Shown one piece after another: positions 33,501 through 48,609 of a stretch of 64,000 nucleotides of DNA. The translations under genes and the position numbers were made by a program. The notes under the pieces are model-generated. The model had not been told where the DNA came from. It worked only from the letters and a program-made list of their open reading frames with translations, and searched no databases. Source of the DNA: Megachile rotundata (Eukaryota; Arthropoda; Insecta; Hymenoptera; Megachilidae); the NCBI RefSeq assembly GCF_050947335.1, contig NC_134988.1, forward strand, positions 1,426,001-1,490,000, given 5' to 3'. Each line of letters opens with the position of its first letter. The stretch's first letter is position 1.

Positions 33501-36500
33501 CAATCACAATCATGCAATCACAATCATACAATCACAATCATACAATCACAATCATACAATCACAATCATACAATCGCAAGCATACAATCACAATCATACA
33601 ATCTCAATCATACAATCTCAATCATACAATCACAATCATACAATCATAATCATACAATTACAATCATACATCACAATCATACAATCGCAATCATACAATC
33701 GCAATCATACAATCACAATCATACAATCGCAATCATACAATTACAATCTCCCAAATACAATCTCCCAAATACAATCATACAATCGCAATCATACAATTAC
33801 AATCTCCCAAATACAATCATACAATCACAATCATACAATCATAATCATACAATCACAATCATACAATCACAATCGTACAATCACAATCGTACAATCACAA
33901 TCGCACAACCACAATCAGGCAATCACAATCATACAATCACAATCATACAATCACAATCATACAATCACAATCATACAATCACAATCATGCAATCACAATC
34001 ATACAATCACAATCATACATTCAAAATCATGCAATCACAATCATACAATCGCAAGCATACAATCACAATCATACAATCACAATCATACATTCAAAATCAT
34101 GCAATCACAATCATACAATCACAATCATGCAATCACAATCATACAATCACAATCATGCATTCAAAATCATGCAATCACAATCATACAATCACAATCATGC
34201 AATCACAATCATACAATCACAATCATACAATCACAATCATACAATCACAATCATACAATCGAATTCATACAATCGCAATCATACAATCACAATCATACAA
34301 TCGCAATCATACAATTACAATCTCCCAAATACAATCTCCCAAATACAATCATACAATCCCAATCATACAATCATAATCATACAATCACAATCATACAATC
34401 ACAATCATACAATCACAATCATACTATCACAATCATACAATCACAATCATACAATCACAATCATACAATCACAATCATGCAATCACAATCATACATTCAA
34501 AATCATGCAATCACAATCATACAATCACAATCATGCAATCACAATCATACAATCATAATCATACAATCACAATCATACAATCACAATCGTACAATCACAA
34601 TCGTACAATCACAATCGCACAACCACAATCAGACAATCACAATCATACAATCACAATCATACAATCACAATCATACAATCACAATCATGCAATCACAAAA
34701 ATACAATCATAATCATACAATCACAATCATACAATCGCAATCATACAATCACAATCATACAATCATAATCATACAATCACAATCATACAATCATAATCAT
34801 ACAATTACAATCATACATCACAATCATACAATCACAATCATACAATCGCAATCATACAATCGCAATCATACAATTACAATCTCCCAAATACAATCTCCCA
34901 AATACAATCATACAATCACAATCATACAATCACAATCATACAATCGCAATCATACAATCGCAATCATACAATTACAATCTCCCAAATACAATCTCCCAAA
35001 TACAATCATACAATCACAATCATACAATCACAATCATACAATCACAATCATGCAATCACAATCATACAATCACAATCATACAATCACAATCATACAATCA
35101 CAATCATACAATCGAATTAATACAATCGCAATCATACAATCACAATCATACAATCGCAATCATACAAATACAATCTCCCAAATACAATCTCCCAAATACA
35201 ATCATACAATCACAATCATACAATCATAATCATACAATCACAATCATACAATCACAATCATACAATCACAATCATACTATCACAATCATACAATCACAAT
35301 CATACAATCACAATCATACAATCACAATCATGCAATCACCATCATACATTCAAAATCATGCAATCACAATCATACAATTACAATCATGCAATCACAATCA
35401 TACAATCATAATCATACAATCACAATCATACAATCACAATCGTACAATCACAACCGTACAATCACAATCGCACAACCACAATCAGACAATCACAATCATA
35501 CAATCACAATCATACTATCACAATCATACAATCACAATCATACAATCACAATCATACAATCACAATCATACAATCACAATCATGCAATCACAATCATACA
35601 ATCACAATCATACAGTCACAATCATACAATCGCAAGCATACAATCACAATCATACAATCTCAATCATACAATCTCAATCATACAATCACAATCATACAAT
35701 CATAATCATACAATTACAATCATACATCACAATCATAAAATCACAATCATACAATCGCAATCATACAATCACAATCATACAATCGCAATCATACAATCAC
35801 AATCATACAATCACAATCATACATTCAAAATCATGCAATCACAACCATACAATCACAATCATGCAATCACAATCATACAATCACAATCATACATTCAAAA
35901 TCATGCAATCACAATCATACAATCACAATCATACAATCACAATCATACAATCGCGAGCATACAATCACATTCATACAATCTCAATCATACAATCTCAATC
36001 ATACAATCACAATCATACAATCATAATCATACAATCACAATCATACAATCACAATCGTACAATCACAATCGTACAATCACAATCGCACAACCACAATCAG
36101 ACAATCACAATCATACAATCACAATCATACAATCACAATCATACAATCACAATCATACTATCACAATCATACAATCACAATCATGCAATCACAAAAATAC
36201 AATCATAATCATACAATCACAATCATACAATCACAATCGTACAATCACAATCGTACAATCACAATCGCACAACCACAATCAGACAATCACAATCATACAA
36301 TCACAATCATACAATCACAATCATACAATCACAATCATACTATCACAATCATACAATCACAATCATGCAATCACAAAAATACAATCATAATCATACAATC
36401 ACAATCATACAATCGCAATCATACAATCACAATCATACAATCGCAATCATACAATTACAATCTCCCAAATACAATCTCCCAAATACAATCATACAATCAC

Positions 36501-38366
36501 AATCATACAATCACAATAATACAATCACAATCATACAATCGCAATCATACAATCGCAATCATACAATTACAATCTCCCAAATACAATCTCCCAAATACAA
36601 TCATACAATCACAATCATACAATCACAATCATACAATCACAATCATACAATCGCAATCATACAATCGCAATCATACAATTACAATCTCCCAAATACAATC
36701 TCCCAAATACAATCATACAATCACAATCATACAATCACAATCATACAATCACAATCATACAATCACAATCATGCAATCACAATCATACAATCACAATCAT
36801 ACAATCACAATCATACAATCACAATCATACAATCGAATTCATACAATCGCAATCATACAATCACAATCATACAATCGCAATCATACAAATACAATCTCCC
36901 AAATACAATCTCCCAAATACAATCATACAATCACAATCATACAATCATAATCATACAATCACAATCATACAATCACAATCATACAATCACAATCATACTA
37001 TCACAATCATACAATCACAATCATACAATCACAATCATACAATCACAATCATGCAATCACAATCATACATTCAAAATCATGCAATCACAATCATACAATT
37101 ACAATCATGCAATCACAATCATACAATCTCAATCATACAATCTCAATCATACAATCACAATCATACAATCATAATCATACAATTACAATCATACAATCAC
37201 AATCATACTATCACAATCATACAATCACAATCATACAATCACAATCATGCAATCACAATCATACAATCACAATCATACATTCAAAATCATGCAATCATAA
37301 TCATACAATCGCAAGCATACAATCACATTCATACAATCTCAATCATACAATCTCAATCATACAATCACAATCATACAATCATAATCATACAATTACAATC
37401 ATACAATTACAATCATACATCACAATCATACAATCACAATCATACAATCGCAATCATACAATTACAATCTCCCAAATACAATCTCCCAAATACAATCTCC
37501 CAAATACAACCTCCCAAATACAATCTCCCAAATACAATCATACAATCACAATCATACAATCATAATCATACAATCGCAATCATACATCACAATCATACAA
37601 TCACAATCATACAATCACAATCATACAATCACAATCATACAATCACAATCATACAATCACAATCATGCAATCACAAAAATACAATCATAATCATACAATC
37701 ACAATCATACAATCGCAATCATACAATCACAATCATACAATCACAATCATACAATCACAATCATACAACCACAATCACACTATCACAATCATACAATCAC
37801 AATCAAACAATCACAATCATACAATCACAATCATACATTCAAAATCATGCAATCACAACCATACAATCACAATCACGCAATCACAATCATACAATCACAA
37901 TCATACATTCAAAGTCATGCAATCACAACCATACAATCACAATCACGCAATCACAATCATACAATCACAATCATACATTCAAAATCATGCAATCACAATC
38001 ATACAATCACAATCATACAACCACAATCATACAATCACAATCATGCAATCACAATCATACATTCAAAATCATGCAATCACAATCATACAATCACAATCAT
38101 GCAATCACGATCATACAATCATAATCATACAATCACAATCATACAATCACAATCATACAATCACAATCATACAATCACAATCATACATTCAAAATCATGC
38201 AATCACAATCATACAATCACAATCATGCAATCACAATCATACAATCACAATCATACATTCAAAATCATGCAATCACAATCATACAATCACAATCATGCAA
38301 TCACAATCATACAATCACAATCATACAATCACAATCATACAATCACAATCATACAATCACAATCAT
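27524..38366 (+). repeat. 12.07-kb block B (shortened copy, 10.84 kb)
   Basis: This block follows block A directly and keeps its order of variants. Relative to A it lacks about 294 bp (A 19,041-19,334; join in B near 31,135), about 573 bp (A near 22,185-22,757; join near 33,980) and about 363 bp (A near 24,812-25,174; join near 36,015), besides single-unit differences. The losses equal 21 x 14, 41 x 14 minus 1 and 26 x 14 minus 1, matching 0, 1 and 1 lost 13-bp units. It gains 22 bp at 30,084-30,105. Past about 38,310 it grades into a perfect run. Confidence 0.87.
30084..30105 (+). repeat. 22-bp out-of-register insertion in block B
   Basis: After the ctcccaaat units and the octamer acaatcat, one more acaatctcccaaat and a second acaatcat follow before the normal array resumes. 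The equivalent place in block A (octamer near 18,011) has a single octamer. The extra 14 + 8 bases raise the A-to-B offset from 12,065 to 12,087, a shift that is not a multiple of 14. Confidence 0.88.
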
Positions 38367-38898
38367 ACAATCACAATCATACAATCACAATCATACAATC
38401 ACAATCATACAATCACAATCATACAATCACAATCATACAATCACAATCATACAATCACAATCATACAATCACAATCATACAATCACAATCATACAATCAC
38501 AATCATACAATCACAATCATACAATCACAATCATACAATCACAATCATACAATCACAATCATACAATCACAATCATACAATCACAATCATACAATCACAA
38601 TCATACAATCACAATCATACAATCACAATCATACAATCACAATCATGCAATCACAAAAATACAATCATAATCATACAATCACAATCATACAATCGCAATC
38701 ATACAATCACAATCATACAATCACAATCATATAATCACAATCATACAACCACAATCACACTATCACAATCATACAATCACAATCATACAATCACAATCAT
38801 ACATTCAAAATCATACAATCGCAATCATACAATCACAATCATACAATCACAATCACACAATCACAATCATAAAACCACAATCACACTATCACAATCAT
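37444..38898 (+). repeat. 1.45-kb tandem unit, copy 1 (1,455 bp)
   Basis: The unit starts at acaatcgcaatcat followed by a ctcccaaat block with one acaacctcccaaat (37,506), and includes one 13-bp unit near 37,588, the gcaatcacaaaaat unit near 37,665, the acattcaaagtcat marker near 37,906 and a long perfect run. The acaacctcccaaat units at 37,506, 38,961 and 40,402 give spacings of 1,455 and 1,441. 1,455 is 104 x 14 minus 1, as expected for one 13-mer. Confidence 0.93.
38311..38646 (+). repeat. Perfect run of 24 consensus units
   Basis: I read 336 bp of acaatcacaatcat without a visible change, preceded by gcaatcacaatcat and ended by gcaatcacaaaaat at 38,647. It is the longest uniform run I found. 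In block A the equivalent place (about 27,468-27,530) holds only a few such units, so the run expanded after the A/B duplication. Confidence 0.9.
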
Positions 38899-40339
38899 AC
38901 AATCGCAATCATACAATTACAATCTCCCAAATACAATCTCCCAAATACAATCTCCCAAATACAACCTCCCAAATACAATCTCCCAAATACAATCATACAA
39001 TCACAATCATACAATCATAATCATACAATCGCAATCATACATCACAATCATACAATCACAATCATACAATCACAATCATACAATCACAATCATACAATCA
39101 CAATCATACAATCACAATCATGCAATCACAAAAATACAATCATAATCATACAATCACAATCATACAATCGCAATCATACAATCACAATCATACAATCACA
39201 ATCATACAATCACAATCATACAACCACAATCACACTATCACAATCATACAATCACAATCAAACAATCACAATCATACAATCACAATCATACATTCAAAAT
39301 CATGCAATCACAACCATACAATCACAATCACGCAATCACAATCATACAATCACAATCATACATTCAAAGTCATGCAATCACAACCATACAATCACAATCA
39401 CGCAATCACAATCATACAATCACAATCATACATTCAAAATCATGCAATCACAATCATACAATCACAATCATACAACCACAATCATACAATCACAATCATG
39501 CAATCACAATCATACATTCAAAATCATGCAATCACAATCATACAATCACAATCATGCAATCACGATCATACAATCATAATCATACAATCACAATCATACA
39601 ATCACAATCATACAATCACAATCATACAATCACAATCATACATTCAAAATCATGCAATCACAATCATACAATCACAATCATGCAATCACAATCATACAAT
39701 CACAATCATACATTCAAAATCATGCAATCACAATCATACAATCACAATCATGCAATCACAATCATACAATCACAATCATACAATCACAATCATACAATCA
39801 CAATCATACAATCACAATCATACAATCACAATCATACAATCACAATCATACAATCACAATCATACAATCACAATCATACAATCACAATCATACAATCACA
39901 ATCATACAATCACAATCATACAATCACAATCATACAATCACAATCATACAATCACAATCATACAATCACAATCATACAATCACAATCATACAATCACAAT
40001 CATACAATCACAATCATACAATCACAATCATACAATCACAATCATACAATCACAATCATACAATCACAATCATACAATCACAATCATGCAATCACAAAAA
40101 TACAATCATAATCATACAATCACAATCATACAATCGCAATCATACAATCACAATCATACAATCACAATCATATAATCACAATCATACAACCACAATCACA
40201 CTATCACAATCATACAATCACAATCATACAATCACAATCATACATTCAAAATCATACAATCGCAATCATACAATCACAATCATACAATCACAATCACACA
40301 ATCACAATCATACAACCACAATCACACTATCACAATCAT
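38899..40339 (+). repeat. 1.45-kb tandem unit, copy 2 (1,441 bp)
   Basis: This is a second, nearly identical copy, starting at acaatcgcaatcat. It is one 14-bp unit shorter than copy 1, and that difference lies in the perfect run (23 units against 24). Minor base changes separate the copies, for example aaaaccacaatcac near 38,871 against acaaccacaatcac near 40,314. Confidence 0.93.
39766..40087 (+). repeat. Perfect run of 23 consensus units
   Basis: 322 bp of unchanged acaatcacaatcat, the counterpart of the run at 38,311-38,646, again ended by gcaatcacaaaaat at 40,088. Confidence 0.9.
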
Positions 40340-40903
40340 ACAATCGCAATCATACAATTACAATCTCCCAAATACAATCTCCCAAATACAATCTCCCAAA
40401 TACAACCTCCCAAATACAATCTCCCAAATACAATCATCCAATCACAATCATACAATCATAATCATACAATCGCAATCATACATCACAATCATACAATCAC
40501 AATCATACAATCACAATCATACAATCACAATCATACAATCACAATCATACAATCACAATCATGCAATCACAAAAATACAATCATAATCATACAATCACAA
40601 TCATACAATCGCAATCATACAATCACAATCATACAATCACAATCATACAATCACAATCATACAACCACAATCACACTATCACAATCATACAATCACAATC
40701 AAACAATCACAATCATACAATCACAATCATACATTCAAAATCATGCAATCACAACCATACAATCACAATCACGCAATCACAATCATACAATCACAATCAT
40801 ACATTCAAAGTCATGCAATCACAACCATACAATCACAATCACGCAATCACAATCATACAATCACAATCATACATTCAAAATCATGCAATCACAATCATAC
40901 AAT
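40340..40903 (+). repeat. 1.45-kb tandem unit, copy 3 (partial, about 564 bp)
   Basis: This copy repeats the start of copies 1 and 2, including the acaacctcccaaat unit (40,402), the 13-mer near 40,482, gcaatcacaaaaat near 40,561 and acattcaaagtcat near 40,800. It then switches at a unit boundary to the EcoRI-bearing unit acaatcgaattcat (g at 40,905), the start of a different series. One change is shared by no other copy I saw: atcatccaatc near 40,434. Confidence 0.88.
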
Positions 40904-40904
40904 C

Positions 40905-43850
40905 GAATTCATACAATCGCAATCACACAATCACAATCATACAATCACAATCATACAATCACAATCATACAATCACAATCATACAATCACAATCATACAA
41001 TCACAATCATACAATCACAATCATACAATCGCAGTCATACAATCACAATCATACAAACATAATCATACAATCACAATCATACAATCATAATCATACAATT
41101 ACAATCATACATCACAATCATACACTCGCAATCATACAATCGCAATCATACAATCACAATCATACAATCACAATCATACAATCACAATCATACAATCACA
41201 ATCATACAATCACAATCATACAATCACAATCATATAATCACAATCATACAATCACAATCATACAATCGCAAGCATACAATCACATTCATACAATCTCAAT
41301 CATACAATCTCAATCATACAATCACAATCATACAATCATAATCATACAATTACAATCATACAATCACAATCATACAATCACAATCATACAATCACAATCG
41401 TACAATCACAATCATACAATCACAATCATACAATCACAATCATACAATCACAATCATACAATCACAATCATACAATCACAATCATACAATCGCAAGCATA
41501 CAATCACAATCATACAATCTCAATCATACAATCTCAATCATACAATCACAATCATACAATCATAATCATACAATTACAATCATACATCACAATCATAAAA
41601 TCACAATCATACAATCGCAATCATACAATCACAATCATACAATCGCAATCATACAATCACAATCATACAATCACAATCATACATTCAAAATCATGCAATC
41701 ACAACCATACAATCACAATCATGCAATCACAATCATACAATCACAATCATACATTCAAAATCATGCAATCACAATCATACAATCACAATCATACAATCAC
41801 AATCATACAATCGCGAGCATACAATCACAATCATACAATCACAATCGTACAATCACAATCATACAATCACAATCATACAATCACAATCATACAATCACAA
41901 TCATACAATCACAATCATACAATCACAATCATACAATCACAATCATACAATCACAATCATACAATCACAATCATACAATCACAATCATACAATCACAATC
42001 ATACAATCACAATCATACAATCACAATCATACAATCACAATCATACAATCACAATCATACAATCACAATCATACAATCACAATCATGCAATCACAATCAT
42101 GCAATCACAAAAATACAATCATAATCATACAATCACAATCATACAATCACAATCATACAATCACAATCATACAATCACAATCATACAATCACAATCATAC
42201 AATCACAATCATACAATCACAATCATACAATCACAATCATACATTCAAAATCATGCAATCACAATCATACAATCACAATCATGCAATCACAATCATACAA
42301 TCACAATCATACATTCAAAATCATGCAATCACAATCATACAATCACAATCATGCAATCACAATCATACAATCACAATCATACAATCACAATCATACAATC
42401 ACAATCGTACAATCACAATCGTACAATCACAATCATACAATCACAATCATACAATCACAATCATACAATCACAATCATACAATCACAATCATACAATCGC
42501 AATCATACAATTACAATCTCCCAAATACAATCTCCCAAATACAATCTCCCAAATACAATCATACAATCACAATCATACAACCACAATCATACAATCACAA
42601 TCATGCAATCACAATCATACATTCAAAATCATGCAATCACAATCATACAATCACAATCATGCAATCACGATCATACAATCATAATCATACAATCACAATC
42701 ATACAATCACAATCATACAATCACAATCATACAATCACAATCATACAATCACAATCATACAATCACAATCATACAATCACAATCATACATTCAAAATCAT
42801 GCAATCACAATCATACAATCACAATCATGCAATCACAATCATACAATCACAATCATACATTCAAAATCATGCAATCACAATCATACAATCACAATCATGC
42901 AATCACAATCATACAATCACAATCATACAATCACAATCATACAATCACAATCGTACAATCACAATCATACAATCACAATCATACAATCACAATCATACAA
43001 TCACAATCATACAATCACAATCATACAATCACAATCATACAATCACAATCATACAATCACAACCATACAATCACAATCATACAATCACAATCATACAATC
43101 ACAATCATACAATCACAATCATACAATCACAATCATACAATCACAATCATACAATCACAATCATACAATCACAATCATGCAATCACAAAAATACAATCAT
43201 AATCATACAATCACAATCATACAATCGCAATCATACAATCACAATCATACAATCACAATCATACAATCACAATCATACAACCACAATCACACTATCACAA
43301 TCATACAATCACAATCATACAATCGCAATGATACAATTACAATCTCCCAAATACAATCTCACAAATACAATCATACAATCACAATCATACATTAAAAATC
43401 ATGCAATCACAACCGTACAATCACAATCATGCAATCACAATCATACAATCACAATCATACATTCACAATCATGCAATCACAATCATACAATCACAATCAT
43501 ACAATCACAATCATGCAATCACAATCATACAATCACAATCATACATTCAAAATCATGCAATCACAATCATACAATCGCAAGCATACAATCACATTCATAC
43601 AATCTCAATCATACAATCTCAATCATACAATCACAATCATACAATCATAATCATACAATTACAATCATACATCACAATCATACAATCACAATCATACAAT
43701 CGCAATCATACAATTACAATCTCCCAAATACAATCTCCCAAATACAATCTCCCAAATACAATCTCCCAAATACAATCTCCCAAATACAATCATACAATCA
43801 CAATCATACAATCACAATCATACAATCATAATCATACAATCGCAATCATA
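40905..43850 (+). repeat. 2.4-3.2-kb direct duplication, copy 1
   Basis: Order is shared with 44,066-46,440, the offset falling from 3,161 (EcoRI sites 40,905/44,066; catataatc 41,231/44,392) to 2,488 (gcaatcac units 42,604/45,091), then 2,404, then rising to 2,599 for the rare series acaatcgcaatgat, acaatctcacaaat and acattaaaaatcat near 43,323-43,400 and 45,922-45,999. 3,161 is 226 x 14 minus 3 and 2,599 is 186 x 14 minus 5; I count three and five 13-mers in those intervals. Confidence 0.8.
41849..42086 (+). repeat. Perfect run of 17 consensus units
   Basis: 238 bp of unchanged units between an acaatcacaatcgt unit and gcaatcacaatcat, the latter followed at once by gcaatcacaaaaat at 42,101. 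Confidence 0.88.
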
Positions 43851-44065
43851 CATTCAAAATCATGCAATCACAATCATACAATCACAATCATGCAATCACA
43901 ATCATACAATCACAATCATACATTCAAAATCATGCAATCACAATCATACAATCACAATCATGCAATCACAATCATACAATCACAATCATACAATCACAAT
44001 CATACAATCACAATCATACAATCACAATCATACAATAACAATCATACAATCACAATCATACAATC

Positions 44066-46440
44066 GAATTCATACAATCGCAATCACACAATCACAATCA
44101 TACAATCACAATCATACAATCACAATCATACAATCACAATCATACAATCACAATCATACAATCACAATCATACAATCACAATCATACAATCGCAGTCATA
44201 CAATCACAATCATACAAACATAATCATACAATCACAATCATACAATCATAATCATACAATTACAATCATACATCACAATCATACAATCGCAATCATACAA
44301 TCGCAATCATACAATCACAATCATACAATCACAATCATACAATCACAATCATACAATCACAATCATACAATCACAATCATACAATCACAATCATATAATC
44401 ACAATCATACAATCACAATCATACAATCGCAAGCATACAATCACATTCATACAATCTCAATCATACAATCTCAATCATACAATCACAATCATACAATCAT
44501 AATCATACAATTACAATCATACAATCACAATCATACAATCACAATCATACAATCACAATCGTACAATCACAATCATACAATCACAATCATACAATCACAA
44601 TCATACAATCACAATCATACAATCACAATCATACAATCACAATCATACAATCACAATCATACAATCGCAAGCATACAATCACAATCATACAATCTCAATC
44701 ATACAATCTCAATCATACAATCACAATCATACAATCATAATCATACAATTACAATCATACATCACAATCATAAAATCACAATCATACAATCGCAATCATA
44801 CAATCACAATCATACAATCGCAATCATACAATCACAATCATACAATCGCGAGCATACAATCACATTCATACAATCTCAATCATACAATCTCAATCATACA
44901 ATCACAATCATACAATCACAATCATACAATTGCAATCATACATCACAATCATACAATCACAATCATACAATCGCAATCATACAATCGCAATCATACAATT
45001 ACAATCTCCCAAATACAATCTCCCAAATACAATCTCCCAAATACAAACATACAATCACAATCATACAACCACAATCATACAATCACAATCATGCAATCAC
45101 AATCATACATTCAAAATCATGCAATCACAATCATACAATCACAATCATGCAATCACGATCATACAATCATAATCATACAATCACAATCATACAATCACAA
45201 TCATACAATCACAATCATACAATCACAATCATACAATCACAATCATACAATCACAATCATACAATCACAATCATACATTCAAAATCATGCAATCACAATC
45301 ATACAATCACAATCATGCAATCACAATCATACAATCACAATCATACATTCAAAATCATGCAATCACAATCATACAATCACAATCATGCAATCACAATCAT
45401 ACAATCACAATCATACAATCACAATCATACAATCACAATCGTACAATCACAATCATACAATCACAATCATACAATCACAATCATACAATCACAATCATAC
45501 AATCACAATCATACAATCACAATCATACAATCACAATCATACAATCACAATCATACAATCACAATCATACAATCACAATCATGCAATCACAAAAATACAA
45601 TCATAATCATACAATCACAATCATACAATCGCAATCATACAATCACAATCATACAATCACAATCATACAATCACAATCATACAACCACAATCACACTATC
45701 ACAATCATACAATCACAATCATACAATCACAATCATACATTCAAAATCATGCAATCACAACCATACAATCACAATCACGCAATCACAATCATACAATCAC
45801 AATCATACATCCAAAATCATGCAATCACAATCATACAATCATAATCATACAATTACAATCATACATCACAATCATACAATCACAATCATACAATCGCAAT
45901 CATACAATCACAATCATACAATCGCAATGATACAATTACAATCTCCCAAATACAATCTCACAAATACAATCATACAATCACAATCATACATTAAAAATCA
46001 TGCAATCACAACCGTACAATCACAATCATGCAATCACAATCATACAATCACAATCATACATTCACAATCATGCAATCACAATCATACAATCACAATCATA
46101 CAATCACAATCATGCAATCACAATCATACAATCACAATCATACATTCAAAATCATGCAATCACAATCATACAATCGCAAGCATACAATCACATTCATACA
46201 ATCTCAATCATACAATCTCAATCATACAATCACAATCATACAATCATAATCATACAATTACAATCATACATCACAATCATACAATCACAATCATACAATC
46301 GCAATCATACAATTACAATCTCCCAAATACAATCTCCCAAATACAATCTCCCAAATACAATCTCCCAAATACAATCTCCCAAATACAATCATACAATCAC
46401 AATCATACAATCACAATCATACAATCATAATCATACAATC
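44066..46440 (+). repeat. 2.4-3.2-kb direct duplication, copy 2
   Basis: This is the second copy of 40,905-43,850 with several internal length changes. It holds five 13-mers (near 44,270, 44,760, 44,940 and 45,860, with one near 43,670 just before it) and a ten-unit perfect run at 45,443-45,582 ending at a gcaatcacaaaaat unit. The left part (43,850-44,300) also resembles 20,200-20,600 and 32,000-32,400. Confidence 0.78.
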
Positions 46441-48609
46441 GCAATCATACATCACAATCATACAATCACAATCATACAATCACAATCATACAATCACAAT
46501 CATACAATCACAATCATGCAATCACAAAAATACAATCATAATCATACAATCACAATCATACAATCGCAATCATACAATCACAATCATACAATCACAATCA
46601 TACAATCACAATCATACAACCACAATCACACTATCACAATCATACAATCACAATCAAACAATCACAATCATACAATCACAATCATACATTCAAAATCATG
46701 CAATCACAACCATACAATCACAATCACGCAATCACAATCATACAATCACAATCATACATTCAAAGTCATGCAATCACAACCATACAATCACAATCACGCA
46801 ATCACAATCATACAATCACAATCATACATTCAAAATCATGCAATCACAATCATACAATCATAATCATACAATTACAATCATACATCACAATCATGCAATC
46901 ACAATCATACAATCATAATCATACAATCACAATCATACAATCACAATCATACAATCACAATCATACATTCAAAATCATGCAATCACAATCATACAATCAC
47001 AATCATGCAATCACAATCATACAATCACAATCATGCATTCAAAATCATGCAATCACAATCATACAATCACAATCATGCAATCACAATCATACAATCACAA
47101 TCATACAATCACAATCATACAATCACAATCATACAATCGAATTCATACAATCGCAATCATACAATCACAATCATACAATCGCAATCATACATTTACAATC
47201 TCCCAAATACAATCTCCCAAATACAATCTCCCAAATACAATCTCCCAAATACAATCTCCCAAATACAATCATACAATCACAATCATACAATCACAATCAT
47301 ACAATCATAATCATACAATCGCAATCATACATCACAATCATACAATCACAATCATACAATCACAATCATACAATCACAATCATACAATCACAATCATACA
47401 ATCACAATCATACAATCACAATCATACAATCACAATCATACAATCACAATCATACAATCACAATCATACAATCACAATCATGCAATCACAAAAATACAAT
47501 CATAATCATACAATCACAATCATACAATCGCAATCATACAATCACAATCATACAATCACAATCATACAATCACAATCATACTACCACAATCACACTATCA
47601 CAATCATACAATCACAATCAAACAATCACAATCATACAATCACAGTCATACATTCAAAATCATGCAATCACAACCATACAATCACAATCACGCAATCACA
47701 ATCATACAATCACAATCATACATTCAAAGTCATGCAATCACAACCATACAATCACAATCACGCAATCACAATCATACAATCACAATCATACATTCAAAAT
47801 CATGCAATCACAATCATACAATCATAATCATACAATTACAATCATACATCACAATCATGCAATCACAATCATACAATCATAATCATACAATCACAATCAT
47901 ACAATCACAATCATACAATCACAATCATACAATCACAATCATACAATCACAATCATACATTCAAAATCATGCAATCACAATCATACAATCACAATCATGC
48001 AATCACAATCATACAATCACAATCATACATTCAAAATCATGCAATCACAATCATACAATCGAATTCATACAATCGCAATCATACAATCACAATCATACAA
48101 TCGCAATCATACAATTACAATCTCCCAAATACAATCTCCCAAATACAATCATACAATCACAATCATACAATCATAATCATACAATCACAATCATACAATC
48201 ACAATCATACAATCACAATCATACTATCACAATCATACAATCACAATCATACAATCACAATCATACAATCACAATCATGCAATCACAATCATACATTCAA
48301 AATCATGCAATCACAATCATACAATCACAATCATGCAATCACAATCATACAATCATAATCATACAATCACATTCATACAATCTCAATCATACAATCTCAA
48401 TCATACAATCACAATCATACAATCATAATCATACAATTACAATCATACATCACAATCATACAATCACAATCATACAATCGCAATCATACAATTACAATCT
48501 CCCAAATACAATCTCCCAAATACAATCTCCCAAATACAATCTCCCAAATACAATCTCCCAAATACAATCATACAATCACAATCATACAATCACAATCATA
48601 CAATCATAA
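46430..48609 (+). repeat. 2.18-kb tandem duplication, copy 1
   Basis: The ATG trinucleotides at the gcaatcacaaaaat unit (46,516/48,695), at the gcaatcac pair (46,698/48,877) and at the rare catgcattc unit (47,033/49,212) all give an offset of 2,179. This is 156 x 14 minus 5, and five 13-mers lie between. The block starts just after a five-unit ctcccaaat block. Confidence 0.85.
47342..47481 (+). repeat. Perfect run of 10 consensus units
   Basis: 140 bp between a 13-bp unit and a gcaatcacaaaaat unit at 47,482. The counterpart at 50,528-50,681 has eleven units. Confidence 0.88.

Noticed and set aside
43401..46430. A 1,009-codon + strand open frame, and many others of 70-820 codons across the window, as protein genes
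   Set aside because: All read the same low-complexity 14-residue repeat, overlap each other in all three frames, start at the catgcaatc unit variant and stop at the cataatc variant. There is no domain, promoter, splice pattern or codon bias to support a gene.
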